From Arthrobacter sp. ISL-30 (lineage in GTDB: Bacteria > Actinomycetota > Actinomycetes > Actinomycetales > Micrococcaceae), in the NCBI RefSeq assembly GCF_018613855.1, contig NZ_JAGGPK010000025.1, forward strand, positions 62,001-126,000: a stretch of DNA of 64,000 nt, given 5' to 3'. The notes beneath the pieces were generated by a model. That model saw only the letters and a list, made by a program, of their open reading frames with translations, was not told the DNA's origin and did not search any database. Both the position numbers and the translations under genes were made by a program. How positions within the stretch are numbered: the stretch's first letter is position 1; the number at the start of each line of letters is the position of its first letter. Shown piece by piece: positions 35,952 to 45,289 of this stretch.

Positions 35952-36314
35952 ATGACCCCTAGCGTTGCGATTGGTACTGACATCGAGGAGCGGTCGGACA
36001 CCGAACAACAGTCGTCCACCGATGTCCTGGCCGCCCCGGATATCCCTTGGAACCTCGTGATCTGGAACGATCCGGTCAATCTCATGAGCTACGTGTCCTA
36101 TGTTTTCCAGAGCTACTTCGGCTATTCCGAGGCCAAGGCCAACAAGCTGATGCTCGAAGTCCACAGGAAGGGCCGCTCCATCGTGGCCCATGGCAGCAAG
36201 GAGCAGGTGGAGCAGCACGCCGTCGCCATGCACGGGTACGGGCTCTGGGCGACAGTCGAAAAGGCCGCCAGCGGCAACGCCGGTCCCGGCAAGGGGGGCG
36301 TACAGCGTGGCTAA
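35952..36314 (+). CDS. clpS: Clp protease adaptor ClpS
   Basis: Delivers N-degron substrates to the ClpC/ClpA-ClpP protease. After a disordered N-terminus (1-30) the 120-residue protein has the conserved core WNLVIWNDPVNLMSYVSYVF, then LMLEVHRKGRSIVAHGSKEQ and GYGLWATVE. The Asn-Asp pair and the following hydrophobic pocket residues for binding destabilising N-terminal residues are present. TAGAAT lies exactly 6 nt before the ATG. The end overlaps DUF2017 by 8 nt, the usual actinobacterial pairing. Confidence 0.95.
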   Translation: MTPSVAIGTDIEERSDTEQQSSTDVLAAPDIPWNLVIWNDPVNLMSYVSYVFQSYFGYSEAKANKLMLEVHRKGRSIVAHGSKEQVEQHAVAMHGYGLWATVEKAASGNAGPGKGGVQRG

Positions 36315-36873
36315 GGCCTTCAAATACGGGCTCAAGGGCATCACCGGATACCTGGAACCGGCCGAGCGGGAACTCCTGCGGGGACTGGTGGACGACGTCA
36401 TTTCGATGCTGGAACCGGAAGCCAGGGAGAACCAGGATCCGCTGGCGGCCCTGATCGGGCTGGACATGGAGGTCAAGGAGCCCAAGGACCGCGCCTTGCA
36501 GCGGCTGCTGCCCAATGTGATGAAGGGTGACGACGCTGGATCGCTGGAATTCCGCCAGCTCACCGAACGCTCCCTGCGCGAGGGCAAGATCGGCGCCCTG
36601 CGGGCGGTCGCCCTTGGGCTGGACAAGGACGATCTGGTACTCACGCCCGAGCAGGCCCGCTACTGGTCCATGGGGCTGAACGATGTCCGGCTGGTCCTGG
36701 CTGAACGGCTGGACATCCGGGACGAGGCCGACGCCGATCACGTCCACCTCATGCAGGACTGGTCGCAGGCTGAGGACGTGGAAAGCTACCTGGCTCTCGT
36801 GTACAACTTCACCACATGGCTCCAGGAGTCCCTGGTGCAGGCCATGCTGGCAGCCAGGGAACGAAAGGCCTGA
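36307..36873 (+). CDS. DUF2017 family protein
   Basis: A 188-residue, mostly helical, charged soluble protein that follows clpS in many actinobacteria. Recognisable stretches are LEPAERELLRGLVDDVISML and the C-terminal DVESYLALVYNFTTWLQESL. No catalytic motif is visible, and its function is not known to me; the coupling to clpS hints at a role in regulated proteolysis. I placed the start at GTG 36307 (VAKAFKYGL), overlapping the clpS end, because the reading upstream is the clpS shadow. Confidence 0.85.
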   Translation: MAKAFKYGLKGITGYLEPAERELLRGLVDDVISMLEPEARENQDPLAALIGLDMEVKEPKDRALQRLLPNVMKGDDAGSLEFRQLTERSLREGKIGALRAVALGLDKDDLVLTPEQARYWSMGLNDVRLVLAERLDIRDEADADHVHLMQDWSQAEDVESYLALVYNFTTWLQESLVQAMLAARERKA

Positions 36874-36972
36874 GGCGGCTGTGACCCAGCCCTCATTTGT
36901 GACCAAGCCGACACGAGGCGGACAACACAAGTGATGGCTGCAACACAGGGGAAGCCTTATTCTCGAATAATC

Positions 36973-38013
36973 ATGAACTCAGCATCCGGGACACATCACG
37001 CCGTTCCTCCGGCGGCAGGGCCGCAGGGAGACAGCCCGGACGGCGGCAGCCTCGGATGGCGACCGATAGGCGTTTTTGATTCAGGAGTCGGCGGACTGAC
37101 GGTTGCCCGCTCCATCATCGACCAACTGCCCAACGAGTCCATCCTCTACGTTGGCGACACCGCCAATGGCCCTTACGGACCCTTGCCGATCGCCGAGGTG
37201 CGCGCCAACGCCCTCGGAGTCATGGACGAGCTGGTGGATTCGGGCGTGAAGCTGCTGACGATCGCCTGCAACTCGGCGTCGGCGGCGGTCCTGCGTGACG
37301 CGCGCGAACGCTATACGGCCCGTTACGGCATCCCTGTCATCGAGGTAATCCAGCCCGCTGTACGTCGGGCCGTCTCGGCCACGCGCACAGGCAGGATCGG
37401 TGTCATTGGAACCTCGGCGACGGTAGGCTCCCGGGCTTATGACGACACTTTCGCCGCCGCCCCCGACCTCACCATTACCTCTGTGGCCTGTCCGGAGTTC
37501 GTCAATTTCGTCGAGGCAGGAGTCACCACCGGACCTGAACTCCTGGAAGTAGCGGACGGATACCTGGCCCCCCTGCGCGAGGCCGGCGTGGACACTGTTG
37601 TCCTCGGCTGCACGCACTACCCGCTGCTGACCGGCGTCATCTCCTACGTCATGGGGGAGGACGTGACGCTGGTTTCAAGCGCTGAGGAAACCGCCAAGGA
37701 CGTCTACCGTGCACTTGCCACGAACCGGCTCCAAAGAACACTGGCCACGCCACCCAGCCATGACTTCATTGCCACGGGCGATGCCGTGCAGTTCGAAACC
37801 CTCGCCCGCCGCTTCCTCGGACCGGAAGTTCTGACTGTCCGGCACGTGGACCACGTGGCCGCCCAGTATCCCACCGGCAGCCTGGCCCGGATCACGCCTG
37901 AAATGCTGGAAGCCGCCCGGGCGGGCTCGGCCGCTGCAGGAGGCCCCCGCCGTTCCCACTTCGTCGAGCCATCCGCAGGAGCGAAAATTTCCGGGGGAGG
38001 CCTTGGCCTGTGA
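36973..38013 (+). CDS. murI: Glutamate racemase
   Basis: Makes D-glutamate for peptidoglycan. The two catalytic cysteines are in [12 protein letters not shown] and [11 protein letters not shown], and the substrate loop [14 protein letters not shown] and [11 protein letters not shown] are intact. The conserved enzyme begins about 29 residues after the chosen ATG. Starts at 36931 (GTG) or 36934 (ATG) would add 13-14 residues; none has a convincing ribosome site. I prefer 36973 because an inverted repeat TTATTC-TC-GAATAA (36957-36970) lies directly before it. The C-terminus has ~40 residues of Ala/Gly-rich tail. The stop overlaps the next GTG. Confidence 0.93.
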   Translation: MNSASGTHHAVPPAAGPQGDSPDGGSLGWRPIGVFDSGVGGLTVARSIIDQLPNESILYVGDTANGPYGPLPIAEVRANALGVMDELVDSGVKLLTIACNSASAAVLRDARERYTARYGIPVIEVIQPAVRRAVSATRTGRIGVIGTSATVGSRAYDDTFAAAPDLTITSVACPEFVNFVEAGVTTGPELLEVADGYLAPLREAGVDTVVLGCTHYPLLTGVISYVMGEDVTLVSSAEETAKDVYRALATNRLQRTLATPPSHDFIATGDAVQFETLARRFLGPEVLTVRHVDHVAAQYPTGSLARITPEMLEAARAGSAAAGGPRRSHFVEPSAGAKISGGGLGL

Positions 38014-38807
38014 AGCTGACCATTGTGGGCTGTACCGGATCATTCCCGGGACCAGGCTCGCCGGCGTCGTGCTACCTGCTGGCTGCCAATGACGGAAACC
38101 GGGTCTGGAAGATTGTGCTGGACCTTGGCAGCGGTGCCTTGGGCGCAATCCAACGCTACACAGACCTGGAAGACATCGACGCGATCTTCCTGACGCACCT
38201 GCATCCCGACCATTGCATGGACCTTTGTGGCCTGCACGTGGCGGTGCGCTGGAAACCGGGCGGCTGGGGACGGGACCGCATTCCGGTCTGGGGACCGGCT
38301 GCGACGGCGGACCGCATGGCTACCGCCTACGGGCTGGAACTGGATCCGGGAATGCACGAGGAGTTCGACTTCAGCAACTGGTCGGAGCGGCGCAGCGTGG
38401 AAGTGGGCCCCTTCAAGGTGACGCCCTTCGCGGTCAACCACCCGGTTGAGGAGGCCTATGCGCTGCGGGTGGAAGCCACCGAGCTGGACAAGGATGGGAG
38501 GCCCATGACCAGGGTGCTCACCTACTCCGGTGACACCGACTCCTGCCAGGGGCTTGAGGACGCCGCTAAGGAAGCAGATCTCTTTCTGTGCGAAGCTGCC
38601 TTCGAGGAGGGTCGCGACGACGGCATCAAGGACGTGCACCTCACCGGGAAGCGGGCCGGAGAGGCGGCAACGGCTGCCGGTGCGCGACGACTGCTGCTGA
38701 CGCATATTCCTGTCTGGACCTCCCAGACGAAGGTCATGGCTGAGGCAAGGCCCGAATTCGACGGCGACGTTGCGGTGGCCGTTGCCGGAGTGCACTACAC
38801 GGTTTAG
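38010..38807 (+). CDS. Metallo-beta-lactamase-fold hydrolase
   Basis: A 265-residue soluble enzyme. The zinc-site motif is [13 protein letters not shown] (HxHxDH, about residue 63), further ligands are in [11 protein letters not shown] and YSGDTDSC, and the last histidine is in [11 protein letters not shown]. The pattern resembles RNase Z-like and cyclic phosphodiesterase-type members but lacks the RNase Z exosite I can recognise. GTG start overlaps the murI stop by 4 nt. The position between murI and rph is common in actinobacteria and suggests an RNA or nucleotide substrate, which is inference. Confidence 0.87.
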   Translation: MKLTIVGCTGSFPGPGSPASCYLLAANDGNRVWKIVLDLGSGALGAIQRYTDLEDIDAIFLTHLHPDHCMDLCGLHVAVRWKPGGWGRDRIPVWGPAATADRMATAYGLELDPGMHEEFDFSNWSERRSVEVGPFKVTPFAVNHPVEEAYALRVEATELDKDGRPMTRVLTYSGDTDSCQGLEDAAKEADLFLCEAAFEEGRDDGIKDVHLTGKRAGEAATAAGARRLLLTHIPVWTSQTKVMAEARPEFDGDVAVAVAGVHYTV

Positions 38808-38865
38808 GTATGGTGCTGTTTGGGCACGGCACCGAAGACTGCATGGGAATCGATAAGCTGGTTTC

Positions 38866-39624
38866 ATGACTTCTGAAGCTACAACCACCCCCGTTATCCG
38901 CGCCGATGGCCGCACCCCTGATCAACTGCGGCCGATCAGCATCACGCGAGGCTGGTCCAAGCAGGCCGAGGGCTCGGCGCTGATCGAGTTCGGCAACACC
39001 AGGGTGCTGTGCACAGCTTCATTGACAGAGGGCGTTCCCCGCTGGCTCAAGGGAGAAGGCCGCGGTTGGGTCACTGCCGAATACGCCATGCTGCCACGGG
39101 CCACAAACACCCGCTCGGACCGCGAATCCGTCAAGGGCAAGATCGGCGGCCGCACCCACGAGATCTCACGGCTCATCGGGCGTTCGCTGCGCTCCATTAT
39201 CGACACCAAGGCCCTCGGAGAGAACACGATTGTCCTTGACTGCGACGTGTTGCAGGCGGACGGCGGAACACGCACCGCGGCGATCACGGGTGCCTATGTC
39301 GCCCTGGCCGAAGCCATCCGCTTTGCCCGGGAGAACAAGATGATCGCGCGTGGAGCCGAACCGCTCATCGACACCATTGCAGCCGTCTCAGTTGGCATCA
39401 TCGACGGAATCCCGATGCTCGACCTGCCCTACGTCGAGGACGTTCGGGCCGAGACCGACATGAACGTAGTGGTCACCGGGTCCGGAAAATTTGTTGAGGT
39501 CCAGGGCACCGCCGAAGGGGCCCCCTTTGACCGCGACGAACTCAACGCGCTATTGGACCTCGCGCTTATCGGCACAGGCCAGCTCGCAGCCATCCAGCGC
39601 GAGACCCTGGCGGAGGCTCCGTGA
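38866..39624 (+). CDS. rph: Ribonuclease PH
   Basis: Phosphorolytic 3'-5' exoribonuclease that trims tRNA 3' ends. The 252 residues carry the family features [21 protein letters not shown]-like N-terminus (shortened here), the RNA-binding loop [39 protein letters not shown] with the phosphate site, and the late [21 protein letters not shown] (38854-38859) lies exactly 6 nt before the ATG, predicting a leaderless start. The stop overlaps the rdgB GTG. Confidence 0.96.
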   Translation: MTSEATTTPVIRADGRTPDQLRPISITRGWSKQAEGSALIEFGNTRVLCTASLTEGVPRWLKGEGRGWVTAEYAMLPRATNTRSDRESVKGKIGGRTHEISRLIGRSLRSIIDTKALGENTIVLDCDVLQADGGTRTAAITGAYVALAEAIRFARENKMIARGAEPLIDTIAAVSVGIIDGIPMLDLPYVEDVRAETDMNVVVTGSGKFVEVQGTAEGAPFDRDELNALLDLALIGTGQLAAIQRETLAEAP

Positions 39625-40283
39625 GCACAGGGGGCCCCGTGAGTTCGGACGGCGCACGCCCGAGGCTGGTCCTCGCGACACACAACAAGGGAAAACTGCG
39701 TGAACTCAGGGAGCTTCTCCGCGGCCAGGTGCCCGGGCTCGACGTCGACACCCAGGTGATTGACGCCTCCGCCGCCGGTGCTCCCGACGTAGCCGAAACG
39801 GGTGTGACCTTTGCCGAGAACTCCCTGCTCAAGGCCAGGGCAGTTGCAGAGGCCACCGGCCTCGTGGCCATCGCCGATGATTCGGGTCTCGCCGTGGATG
39901 TACTGGGCGGGGCTCCCGGAATCTTCTCGGCACGCTGGGCAGGGCGGCACGGCGACGACGCCGCGAACCTGCAGCTCTTGCTCGCCCAGCTGGCCGACGT
40001 ACCTGACGAGCATCGGGGAGCCGCGTTCGTGTGTGCGGCCGCCCTCGCATCCCCTGCTTCAGATTCTGTCCCGGCGAACGAGGTGGTGCAGTATGGCCAG
40101 CTTGAAGGTACCCTCTTGCGGGAACCCCGAGGCGACGGCGGCTTTGGCTACGACCCCATCCTGCAGCCGAAGGGCATGGACAGGAGCTGCGCAGAGCTTT
40201 CGGCGGAGGAGAAGAACGCCATCAGCCACAGGGGCCAGGCGTTCCGCGCGCTGCTGCCAGCGATTGTGGAGGCACTCAAGTAG
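39621..40283 (+). CDS. rdgB: Non-canonical purine NTP pyrophosphatase
   Basis: Hydrolyses dITP, XTP and similar to monophosphates, preventing misincorporation. The 220 residues start with an extra ~15 before [18 protein letters not shown]. Then come [35 protein letters not shown] with the catalytic Asp, [11 protein letters not shown], and [12 protein letters not shown] at the end. GTG start overlaps the rph stop by 4 nt, the standard rph-rdgB pair. A strong hairpin terminator follows. Confidence 0.95.
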   Translation: MSTGGPVSSDGARPRLVLATHNKGKLRELRELLRGQVPGLDVDTQVIDASAAGAPDVAETGVTFAENSLLKARAVAEATGLVAIADDSGLAVDVLGGAPGIFSARWAGRHGDDAANLQLLLAQLADVPDEHRGAAFVCAAALASPASDSVPANEVVQYGQLEGTLLREPRGDGGFGYDPILQPKGMDRSCAELSAEEKNAISHRGQAFRALLPAIVEALK

Positions 40284-40290
40284 TTAAACA

Positions 40291-40324
40291 AGTCTGTCCC
40301 GGCGCTTGCGGCCCGGGACAGACT
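40291..40324. terminator. Bidirectional terminator hairpin after rdgB
   Basis: Arms AGTCTGTCCCGG (40291-40302) and CCGGGACAGACT (40313-40324) pair perfectly over 12 bp with a 10-nt loop. It sits between the convergent rdgB and dedA genes. The T-run is weak on both sides. Confidence 0.75.
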
Positions 40325-40358
40325 CGTATAACTAGCGTGGCTCAGAAGAGCGGTGAAG

Positions 40359-41075
40359 CTAAGGGTTGGTCTTGCGCTCCTCTTCGGGAGCGTGCTCCTC
40401 GATGAATTCCTCCACGACGTCCGTTCCGAACTGCGCGGCCTGGCGCTTCGCCGAGATGCCGCGAAGTACCTCCACGCCGATGGGAAGGACGGAGAGCAGG
40501 ACGATGATGATGAAGATAATGTCCAGGTTCTCCCGGATCCACGGCACGCTGTCGCCCAGCAGGTAGCCCAGGAGCGTGACTCCGCCGCCCCATAGGACCG
40601 CGCCTATGACGTTGAAGAGGAAGAACTTCCGCTTATCCATCTGGGCTACACCCACAATCACCGGCACGAAGGTGCGGATGATCGGCACAAAGCGGGCCAA
40701 AATGAGCGCCTTGCCGCCGTGCTTTTCGAAGAACGCGTGGGCGCTCTCCACATTCTCGCGCTTGAAGAGGCGAGAGTCGGGTTTGTTGAAGATAGCCGGG
40801 CCGGCCTTGGAACCGATGAGGTACCCCGTCTGGTTGCCGACAATTGCCGAGACGATGATAAGGGCAGCCAAGAGCCACACATTGAATTTGATGGTGTCAG
40901 TGGCTACCAGCAGGCCTGCCGTGAACAGCATCGAGTCTCCCGGCAGGAAGAAACCCACCAGAAGCCCCGTTTCTGCAAAAACAATGCCGCACACCAACAG
41001 GACGACCCATGGCGCCAGGGCGGGGTCTGCCAGGAAAACCTGGGGATTCAGCCAGTCAGGGAGGAATGAAGCCAT
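40359..41075 (-). CDS. DedA family membrane protein
   Basis: A 238-residue protein of the DedA/VTT superfamily, whose members include polyprenyl-phosphate and phospholipid scramblases. The hallmark re-entrant loops are visible as FAETGLLVGFFLPGDSML and RFVPIIRTFVPVIVGVAQM. About four to five helices and a charged C-terminal tail (EEHAPEEERKTNP) follow. I set the start at ATG 41075 (MASFLPDWLN), where family similarity begins; a longer frame to 41186 exists but has no support. Undecaprenyl-phosphate recycling would fit with the wall polymer genes at the left end of the window. Confidence 0.88.
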   Translation of the reverse strand: MASFLPDWLNPQVFLADPALAPWVVLLVCGIVFAETGLLVGFFLPGDSMLFTAGLLVATDTIKFNVWLLAALIIVSAIVGNQTGYLIGSKAGPAIFNKPDSRLFKRENVESAHAFFEKHGGKALILARFVPIIRTFVPVIVGVAQMDKRKFFLFNVIGAVLWGGGVTLLGYLLGDSVPWIRENLDIIFIIIVLLSVLPIGVEVLRGISAKRQAAQFGTDVVEEFIEEHAPEEERKTNP

Positions 41076-41266
41076 GTGCGGTTGCACTGGTCCTGCCCCC
41101 AAAGTGGATACGGCAAAGTCACTTATCGCAGAAAGGGTCACCGTCCAAGGGTACTGGAGGCCGCCAGCGGGATAGGCCACGTACACGTGTAAAGGAGATA
41201 CGAAGCACAGGAAGACTCGCCGTCCCGTGGACCGGAGGCACGGCGATGGGACGGTAGCCTTGGGCT

Positions 41267-42319
41267 GTGGCTTTGGACTTTACGGCGATCGATTTTGAAA
41301 CAGCGAACGGTTTCCGGGGCTCCCCTTGTTCGGTGGGCCTGAGCAAAGTCCGAGGCGGGGTGGTCGTAGAGGAGGCCTCCTGGCTCATGCGCCCGCCGGA
41401 ACACCACGACCATTTTGACTACCACAACGTGCGCGTCCACGGCATTCGCGCTGAAGATGTGGCCGATGCTCCACGCTTTGGCGAACTCTTCCCCGAAATC
41501 GGCGCTTTCATCGGCGATGACATCCTTGCCGCCCATAACGCAGCATTTGACCTGGGCGTCATCCGTTCGGGGCTCGAAGTTTCCGGATTGGCAGGGCCGG
41601 CCTATGAGTACGTCTGCACAGTCATGCTGTCGCGGCGCTGCTATTCGCTGGTGTCGAACTCCCTGCCTTACGCGGCCGAGGAGGCAGGCGTGCCCTTGGT
41701 CAACCATCACGACGCCGCCCAGGACGCACGTGCCTGCGCCGGCATTCTCATCGATATTGCCAGAAGGAACAACGCCAACAGCATCGCCGAACTCTACCTT
41801 TCACTGGGACTTGCGATTCCGAAGCAGCCGGCGTTCGATCCCTTCCGCGGGCTCTCCAAGGCGACGACGTCGGCATTAGCGGCACGCCACGACGGTGCCG
41901 GTTTCGGCGGAGCCCAGTTAGGTGCTGTCGACGCCGGCCTGGTGGCAGGAACCTCGGTGGTCTCCGCCGTCGAACCTCTGCGGAAGCGGTCCGGCTGGCC
42001 TGAAGAAGGTCCCAATCCGCTGCCGAATCCTTCGGCCGAGCCCGGCCACCCGCTGTTCGGCCAGACCGTCGTATTCACCGGGGACCTTGGTATGCCAAGG
42101 CCTGAGGCCAAAGTTCGTGCTGCGGAAATGGGTGCACGGCCTGAAAGCCGCGTCACTGCCCGAACCACAGTGCTGGTGGTGGGGGATGGCTTCGTTGCCG
42201 CCGACCTGCGGACCGGGCGACTCACGGGCAAGGCACAGCGGGTCCTGGACCTCCATGGCAAAGGCCAGAAAATCGAGGTGCTCTCCGAGGGGGAGTTCCT
42301 GCAGATGGTGGGCGGATAG
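41267..42319 (+). CDS. DEDD exonuclease with C-terminal BRCT domain
   Basis: A 350-residue protein. The DnaQ-like 3'-5' exonuclease domain (about 1-170) has D8/E10 in FTAIDFETANG, HNAAFDLGVI, and HHDAAQDARA for the other acidic residues. A ~75-residue linker leads to a BRCT domain (about 258-348, LFGQTVVFTGDLGMPR to IEVLSEGEFLQMVGG). This is the architecture of actinobacterial epsilon-like proteins acting in repair. TAGCCT (41255-41260) lies exactly 6 nt before the GTG start, supporting a leaderless mRNA. Confidence 0.9.
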   Translation: MALDFTAIDFETANGFRGSPCSVGLSKVRGGVVVEEASWLMRPPEHHDHFDYHNVRVHGIRAEDVADAPRFGELFPEIGAFIGDDILAAHNAAFDLGVIRSGLEVSGLAGPAYEYVCTVMLSRRCYSLVSNSLPYAAEEAGVPLVNHHDAAQDARACAGILIDIARRNNANSIAELYLSLGLAIPKQPAFDPFRGLSKATTSALAARHDGAGFGGAQLGAVDAGLVAGTSVVSAVEPLRKRSGWPEEGPNPLPNPSAEPGHPLFGQTVVFTGDLGMPRPEAKVRAAEMGARPESRVTARTTVLVVGDGFVAADLRTGRLTGKAQRVLDLHGKGQKIEVLSEGEFLQMVGG

Positions 42320-42397
42320 CGGGGAACCGCCCCTGTATGCGGTCATAGTGCGCAACAATGCTTCCAGGCCACAGACCGTCCCTCCTAGCCTAGGAAG

Positions 42398-42940
42398 ATG
42401 ACCAACGGGAACAACGCCGCCGACACCCGGACTGCACGAGACGGAGTGTCGGTTCCAGACTGGAAGGCGCTCTTCGCGTTCCCCAACTCCGTCAACGAGT
42501 ATGCCGCCCGGATCACTGCCGGGCTCGTGGTCGTCCTCGCCGTCGCCACTTTGCTGACGGGCTGGGGCTGGGGACTGCTCCTTATCGCCGCCGGGTTCTG
42601 GCTGCGCGTGCTCTTCGGCCCGCGGATATCGCCCCTGGCGCTGTTGTCCGTCAAGGTCCTGGCCCCGCGCCTTGGCCGTGTGAAGCTCGTGCCGGGGCCG
42701 CCCAAGCGCTTTGCCCAGGGCATCGGAGCGGGATTGACGACGGCGGCTGCCGTGCTGTTCCTCGCAGGCGCCGCACCTGCTGCCTGGGCGTTGCTCGTCG
42801 TGCTGATCGTGGCGGCTTCGCTTGAAGCTTTCCTGGGCTTTTGCCTTGGCTGCGCTATCTTTGGCTACCTTCAGCGCCACGGCCTGATTCCCGAGGACGT
42901 GTGCGAGGCCTGCAACAACATCACCCTCCGCCGCCTCTAG
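42398..42940 (+). CDS. DUF4395 family membrane protein
   Basis: A 180-residue protein with four hydrophobic segments in two pairs (about 40-80 and 110-145). It has the family's FPNSVNEYAARITAG entry and a C-terminal cysteine pattern (FCLGCAIFGYL, then EDVCEACN) that might bind metal or form disulfides. In many bacteria DUF4395 proteins are encoded near thioredoxin or sulfurtransferase genes; no such gene is adjacent here. TAGCCT (42386-42391) lies 6 nt before the ATG, with AGGAAG too close to be a ribosome site. Confidence 0.82.
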   Translation: MTNGNNAADTRTARDGVSVPDWKALFAFPNSVNEYAARITAGLVVVLAVATLLTGWGWGLLLIAAGFWLRVLFGPRISPLALLSVKVLAPRLGRVKLVPGPPKRFAQGIGAGLTTAAAVLFLAGAAPAAWALLVVLIVAASLEAFLGFCLGCAIFGYLQRHGLIPEDVCEACNNITLRRL

Positions 42941-42979
42941 GCTGCGGGGCTTCGGGTTTTCCCCTGTAAGGGGCGCCCA

Positions 42980-44053
42980 TCAGCCGGACGTGACCGCTAT
43001 CAGCCGATCCGCCATTCCTCGGATAATCTCTGTTCCTTCAAGTTCCCTAAGCCAGGATGCCGGCAGGGCCTCTTCCCCGTAGAGCGTGCCGAGGATATTA
43101 CCGGCGATAGAGGCAGTGGAGTCACTATCGCCCCGGTGATTCACGGCAATGGCAATGGCGTTCCGGAAATGCTCCTCCGGATCCCTTGCCTCAGCAGTGG
43201 CGAGGACTGCATACGTGCCGATGGCGAGAGCCTCTTCAGCAACCCAGCCCTCACCCAAGGCCACGGACAATTCCTCCGGGGCAGGCTTCGCGCCGTTTTG
43301 TACCAGCTTCAGTGCCGCAGCGAGGCGTTCAAGCAATTCGGAGGCGGCATCAGGGCGTGCGGAGACATAGTCCAGCGCAGCGGTAGCTGCGGACTGGACG
43401 TCCAGGCCGCGGGTGATCTCGTGGATGATGAGGCTGAACGCCCCGGCGCTTTGGCGGGCTGATGGGTGCCCATGGGTCAGGGCAGCGCCGTCAGCACTCA
43501 GCTTGTAGATCGTCTCCCTGGAAATATGGGGGATGAGACCGAACGGCGCCGAGCGCATGACTGTGCCGCAGCCCTTGGAATCAGGGTTGACCGGCCTCGC
43601 GACTGTTCCCATGTGACCTCCGGCGAGGCCGCTGATGCAGGCCTTGCCGGGCGCCCGGCGGTGGCGAAGTATTTCGTGGCTATCGATCCAGCGGGGCAGG
43701 GGAACAGGGGCCGACGGCGGCACTTGCTCACCTTGGGTGGCGAGCCAGCGAAGGTAGGCCAGCCAAAGGCATGCTGTCTCGTCCGCGGCGACTCCCTCGT
43801 TGGCCCACTCGAGCGCCTCCACGAGTCCATCAACCGTGTAGAGCGTCATCTGCGTGTCGTCCGAGAAGTGGCTTCCGCCGTCGAGCTGTTCGAATGAGGT
43901 GAGGCCGCCCTTGCCGTAGCGCTCGCGGATAGCCTCCAGCGAGTCGAATTCAACGGCGTAACCAAGGGAATCACCCAGGGCGCCGCCCAGGAGGCAGCCG
44001 CGAACCCTTGACTGGTACGTAGGCATGGCTGTCTGGGGGAGGTGAACACTCAT
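42980..44053 (-). CDS. ADP-ribosylglycohydrolase family protein
   Basis: A 357-residue all-helical dimagnesium enzyme that removes ADP-ribose from proteins or small molecules. Metal and substrate motifs are RGCLLGGALGDSLGYAVEF, GGSHFSDDTQMTLYT (about residue 55), and NHRGDSDSTASIAGNILG (about 307-324), as in DraG and ARH3. No DraT or toxin gene is adjacent, so the target is unknown. ATG 44053 is favoured over 44026 because TAAATT (minus strand, 44061-44066) lies exactly 7 nt upstream. Confidence 0.9.
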   Translation of the reverse strand: MSVHLPQTAMPTYQSRVRGCLLGGALGDSLGYAVEFDSLEAIRERYGKGGLTSFEQLDGGSHFSDDTQMTLYTVDGLVEALEWANEGVAADETACLWLAYLRWLATQGEQVPPSAPVPLPRWIDSHEILRHRRAPGKACISGLAGGHMGTVARPVNPDSKGCGTVMRSAPFGLIPHISRETIYKLSADGAALTHGHPSARQSAGAFSLIIHEITRGLDVQSAATAALDYVSARPDAASELLERLAAALKLVQNGAKPAPEELSVALGEGWVAEEALAIGTYAVLATAEARDPEEHFRNAIAIAVNHRGDSDSTASIAGNILGTLYGEEALPASWLRELEGTEIIRGMADRLIAVTSG

Positions 44054-44258
44054 ACGCCTAAATTTACCGCCCACTCCGGGCAGCTTCGCATTCAGTCGGG
44101 TACGCCCTATGGTCCGGCGCCCCAACAATCGCGGCTTATGGCCTTGGACGCTAAGCTCGATTCAGGAATCTTCCAGACTGGGCTGGCAGGATACTGCAGG
44201 TCGCTTTGACGTCAAGACCCGAACTCCCGAGACCCCGAACTAAGGATCAGCATTCCCT

Positions 44259-45203
44259 ATGACTACCCCTGTGCCATCGATCGTGCGTGGTCCCGGACTT
44301 GCAGCCCGGCTGTCCGCTGAGGCTCTGGGGACATTGTTCCTTGTCATTGCTGCGCTAGGCGTTCCCCTCTTTACGATTCCCCAGTCCAATCCGTTGCCTG
44401 CGGCGCTGGCTGCGGGGCTGGCCGTGACAGCGGCAATGCTGGCCTTCGCGCATGTTTCCGGTGGACACTTCAATCCGGCCATCACCCTGGGCAACCTGAT
44501 TGCCGGCCGGATCAGTCCGCTTCAGGGCGCCGCGTACTTGGGGGCGCAGCTTATCGGTGCCATGTTTGGCGCGTTGACGTTGTTCGGCGTCGTCCGCACA
44601 ATTCCCGCCATCAGCGACAGCCGCGCCGCGTTCGACACCGTGACGGCCGGATTCGGTGAGCATTCATCGATCCAGGCGCCAATGGCCGGGGTCCTGCTCC
44701 TGGAAGTCGTTGGCGCAGCGCTTCTGGTGGCGATTTTCCTTGGAACATCGTCACCTCGGACGGGCAACAGGATGGCGGCGCCGTTCGCAGTGGGTCTGAC
44801 CCTCGCCGTCCTCCTCCAGATTGGACAGTCCATCGGCAACGCTCCGTTCAATCCTGCACGCGCCACGGCTTCGGCACTTTTCAGCTCGTCATGGGCATTG
44901 GAGCAGCTTTGGCTTTTCTGGATTGCGCCCCTGGTGGGAGCGGCCGTCGCCGGACTAGTGTTCCGCGGCATTGGTGACGCAGCATCTCCCGCCGCAGCCA
45001 AAGTTGCCTCGGATCGTCCTGAACCGGCTATTCAGGATGCAGACCAGGATGACTTCGGGGTCACGGAAGATGGTTCGGTGACCAAGGCTTCCGACGCCGG
45101 TACGTCCGACGCCGGTGCGTTGCATGGCGACGCGTCCCCGTCCAAGCCTGCAGACTCAGGGACCGACGAGGCGCGGGACTTCTTTGACGGCAAGCGGAAC
45201 TAG
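44259..45203 (+). CDS. Aquaporin (MIP family) with acidic C-terminal tail
   Basis: A 314-residue channel with six helices and the two NPA loops: SGGHFNPAITLGNLIAGR (about 70-85) and GNAPFNPARATASALF (about 195-210). The region after the second NPA has Arg, and the protein is closer to water-selective AqpZ than to GlpF, although selectivity cannot be settled by eye. The last ~75 residues form a soluble acidic tail with a DAGTSDAG repeat, not part of the channel. A ~205-bp gap separates it from the divergent glycohydrolase. Confidence 0.9.
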   Translation: MTTPVPSIVRGPGLAARLSAEALGTLFLVIAALGVPLFTIPQSNPLPAALAAGLAVTAAMLAFAHVSGGHFNPAITLGNLIAGRISPLQGAAYLGAQLIGAMFGALTLFGVVRTIPAISDSRAAFDTVTAGFGEHSSIQAPMAGVLLLEVVGAALLVAIFLGTSSPRTGNRMAAPFAVGLTLAVLLQIGQSIGNAPFNPARATASALFSSSWALEQLWLFWIAPLVGAAVAGLVFRGIGDAASPAAAKVASDRPEPAIQDADQDDFGVTEDGSVTKASDAGTSDAGALHGDASPSKPADSGTDEARDFFDGKRN

Positions 45204-45289
45204 CGGCGCCTGCGAACTCAGGTAGCCCGATCATCCCGGCACGGCCGTGCCGCGCCAGGAATGTCACAGGCTCCGGCTAGCTTAAAAAC

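Noticed and set aside
42961-42973. CCCC-TGTAA-GGGG hairpin after DUF4395 as a terminator
   Set aside because: The stem has only 4 bp and the T-run precedes it instead of following, on the plus strand; on the minus strand it is followed by A residues.
45237-45252. 16-bp perfect palindrome CGGCACGGCCGTGCCG upstream of sbcD
   Set aside because: It has no loop for a hairpin terminator and no T-run, and such GC palindromes arise readily by chance here. It could be a binding site, but nothing else supports that.
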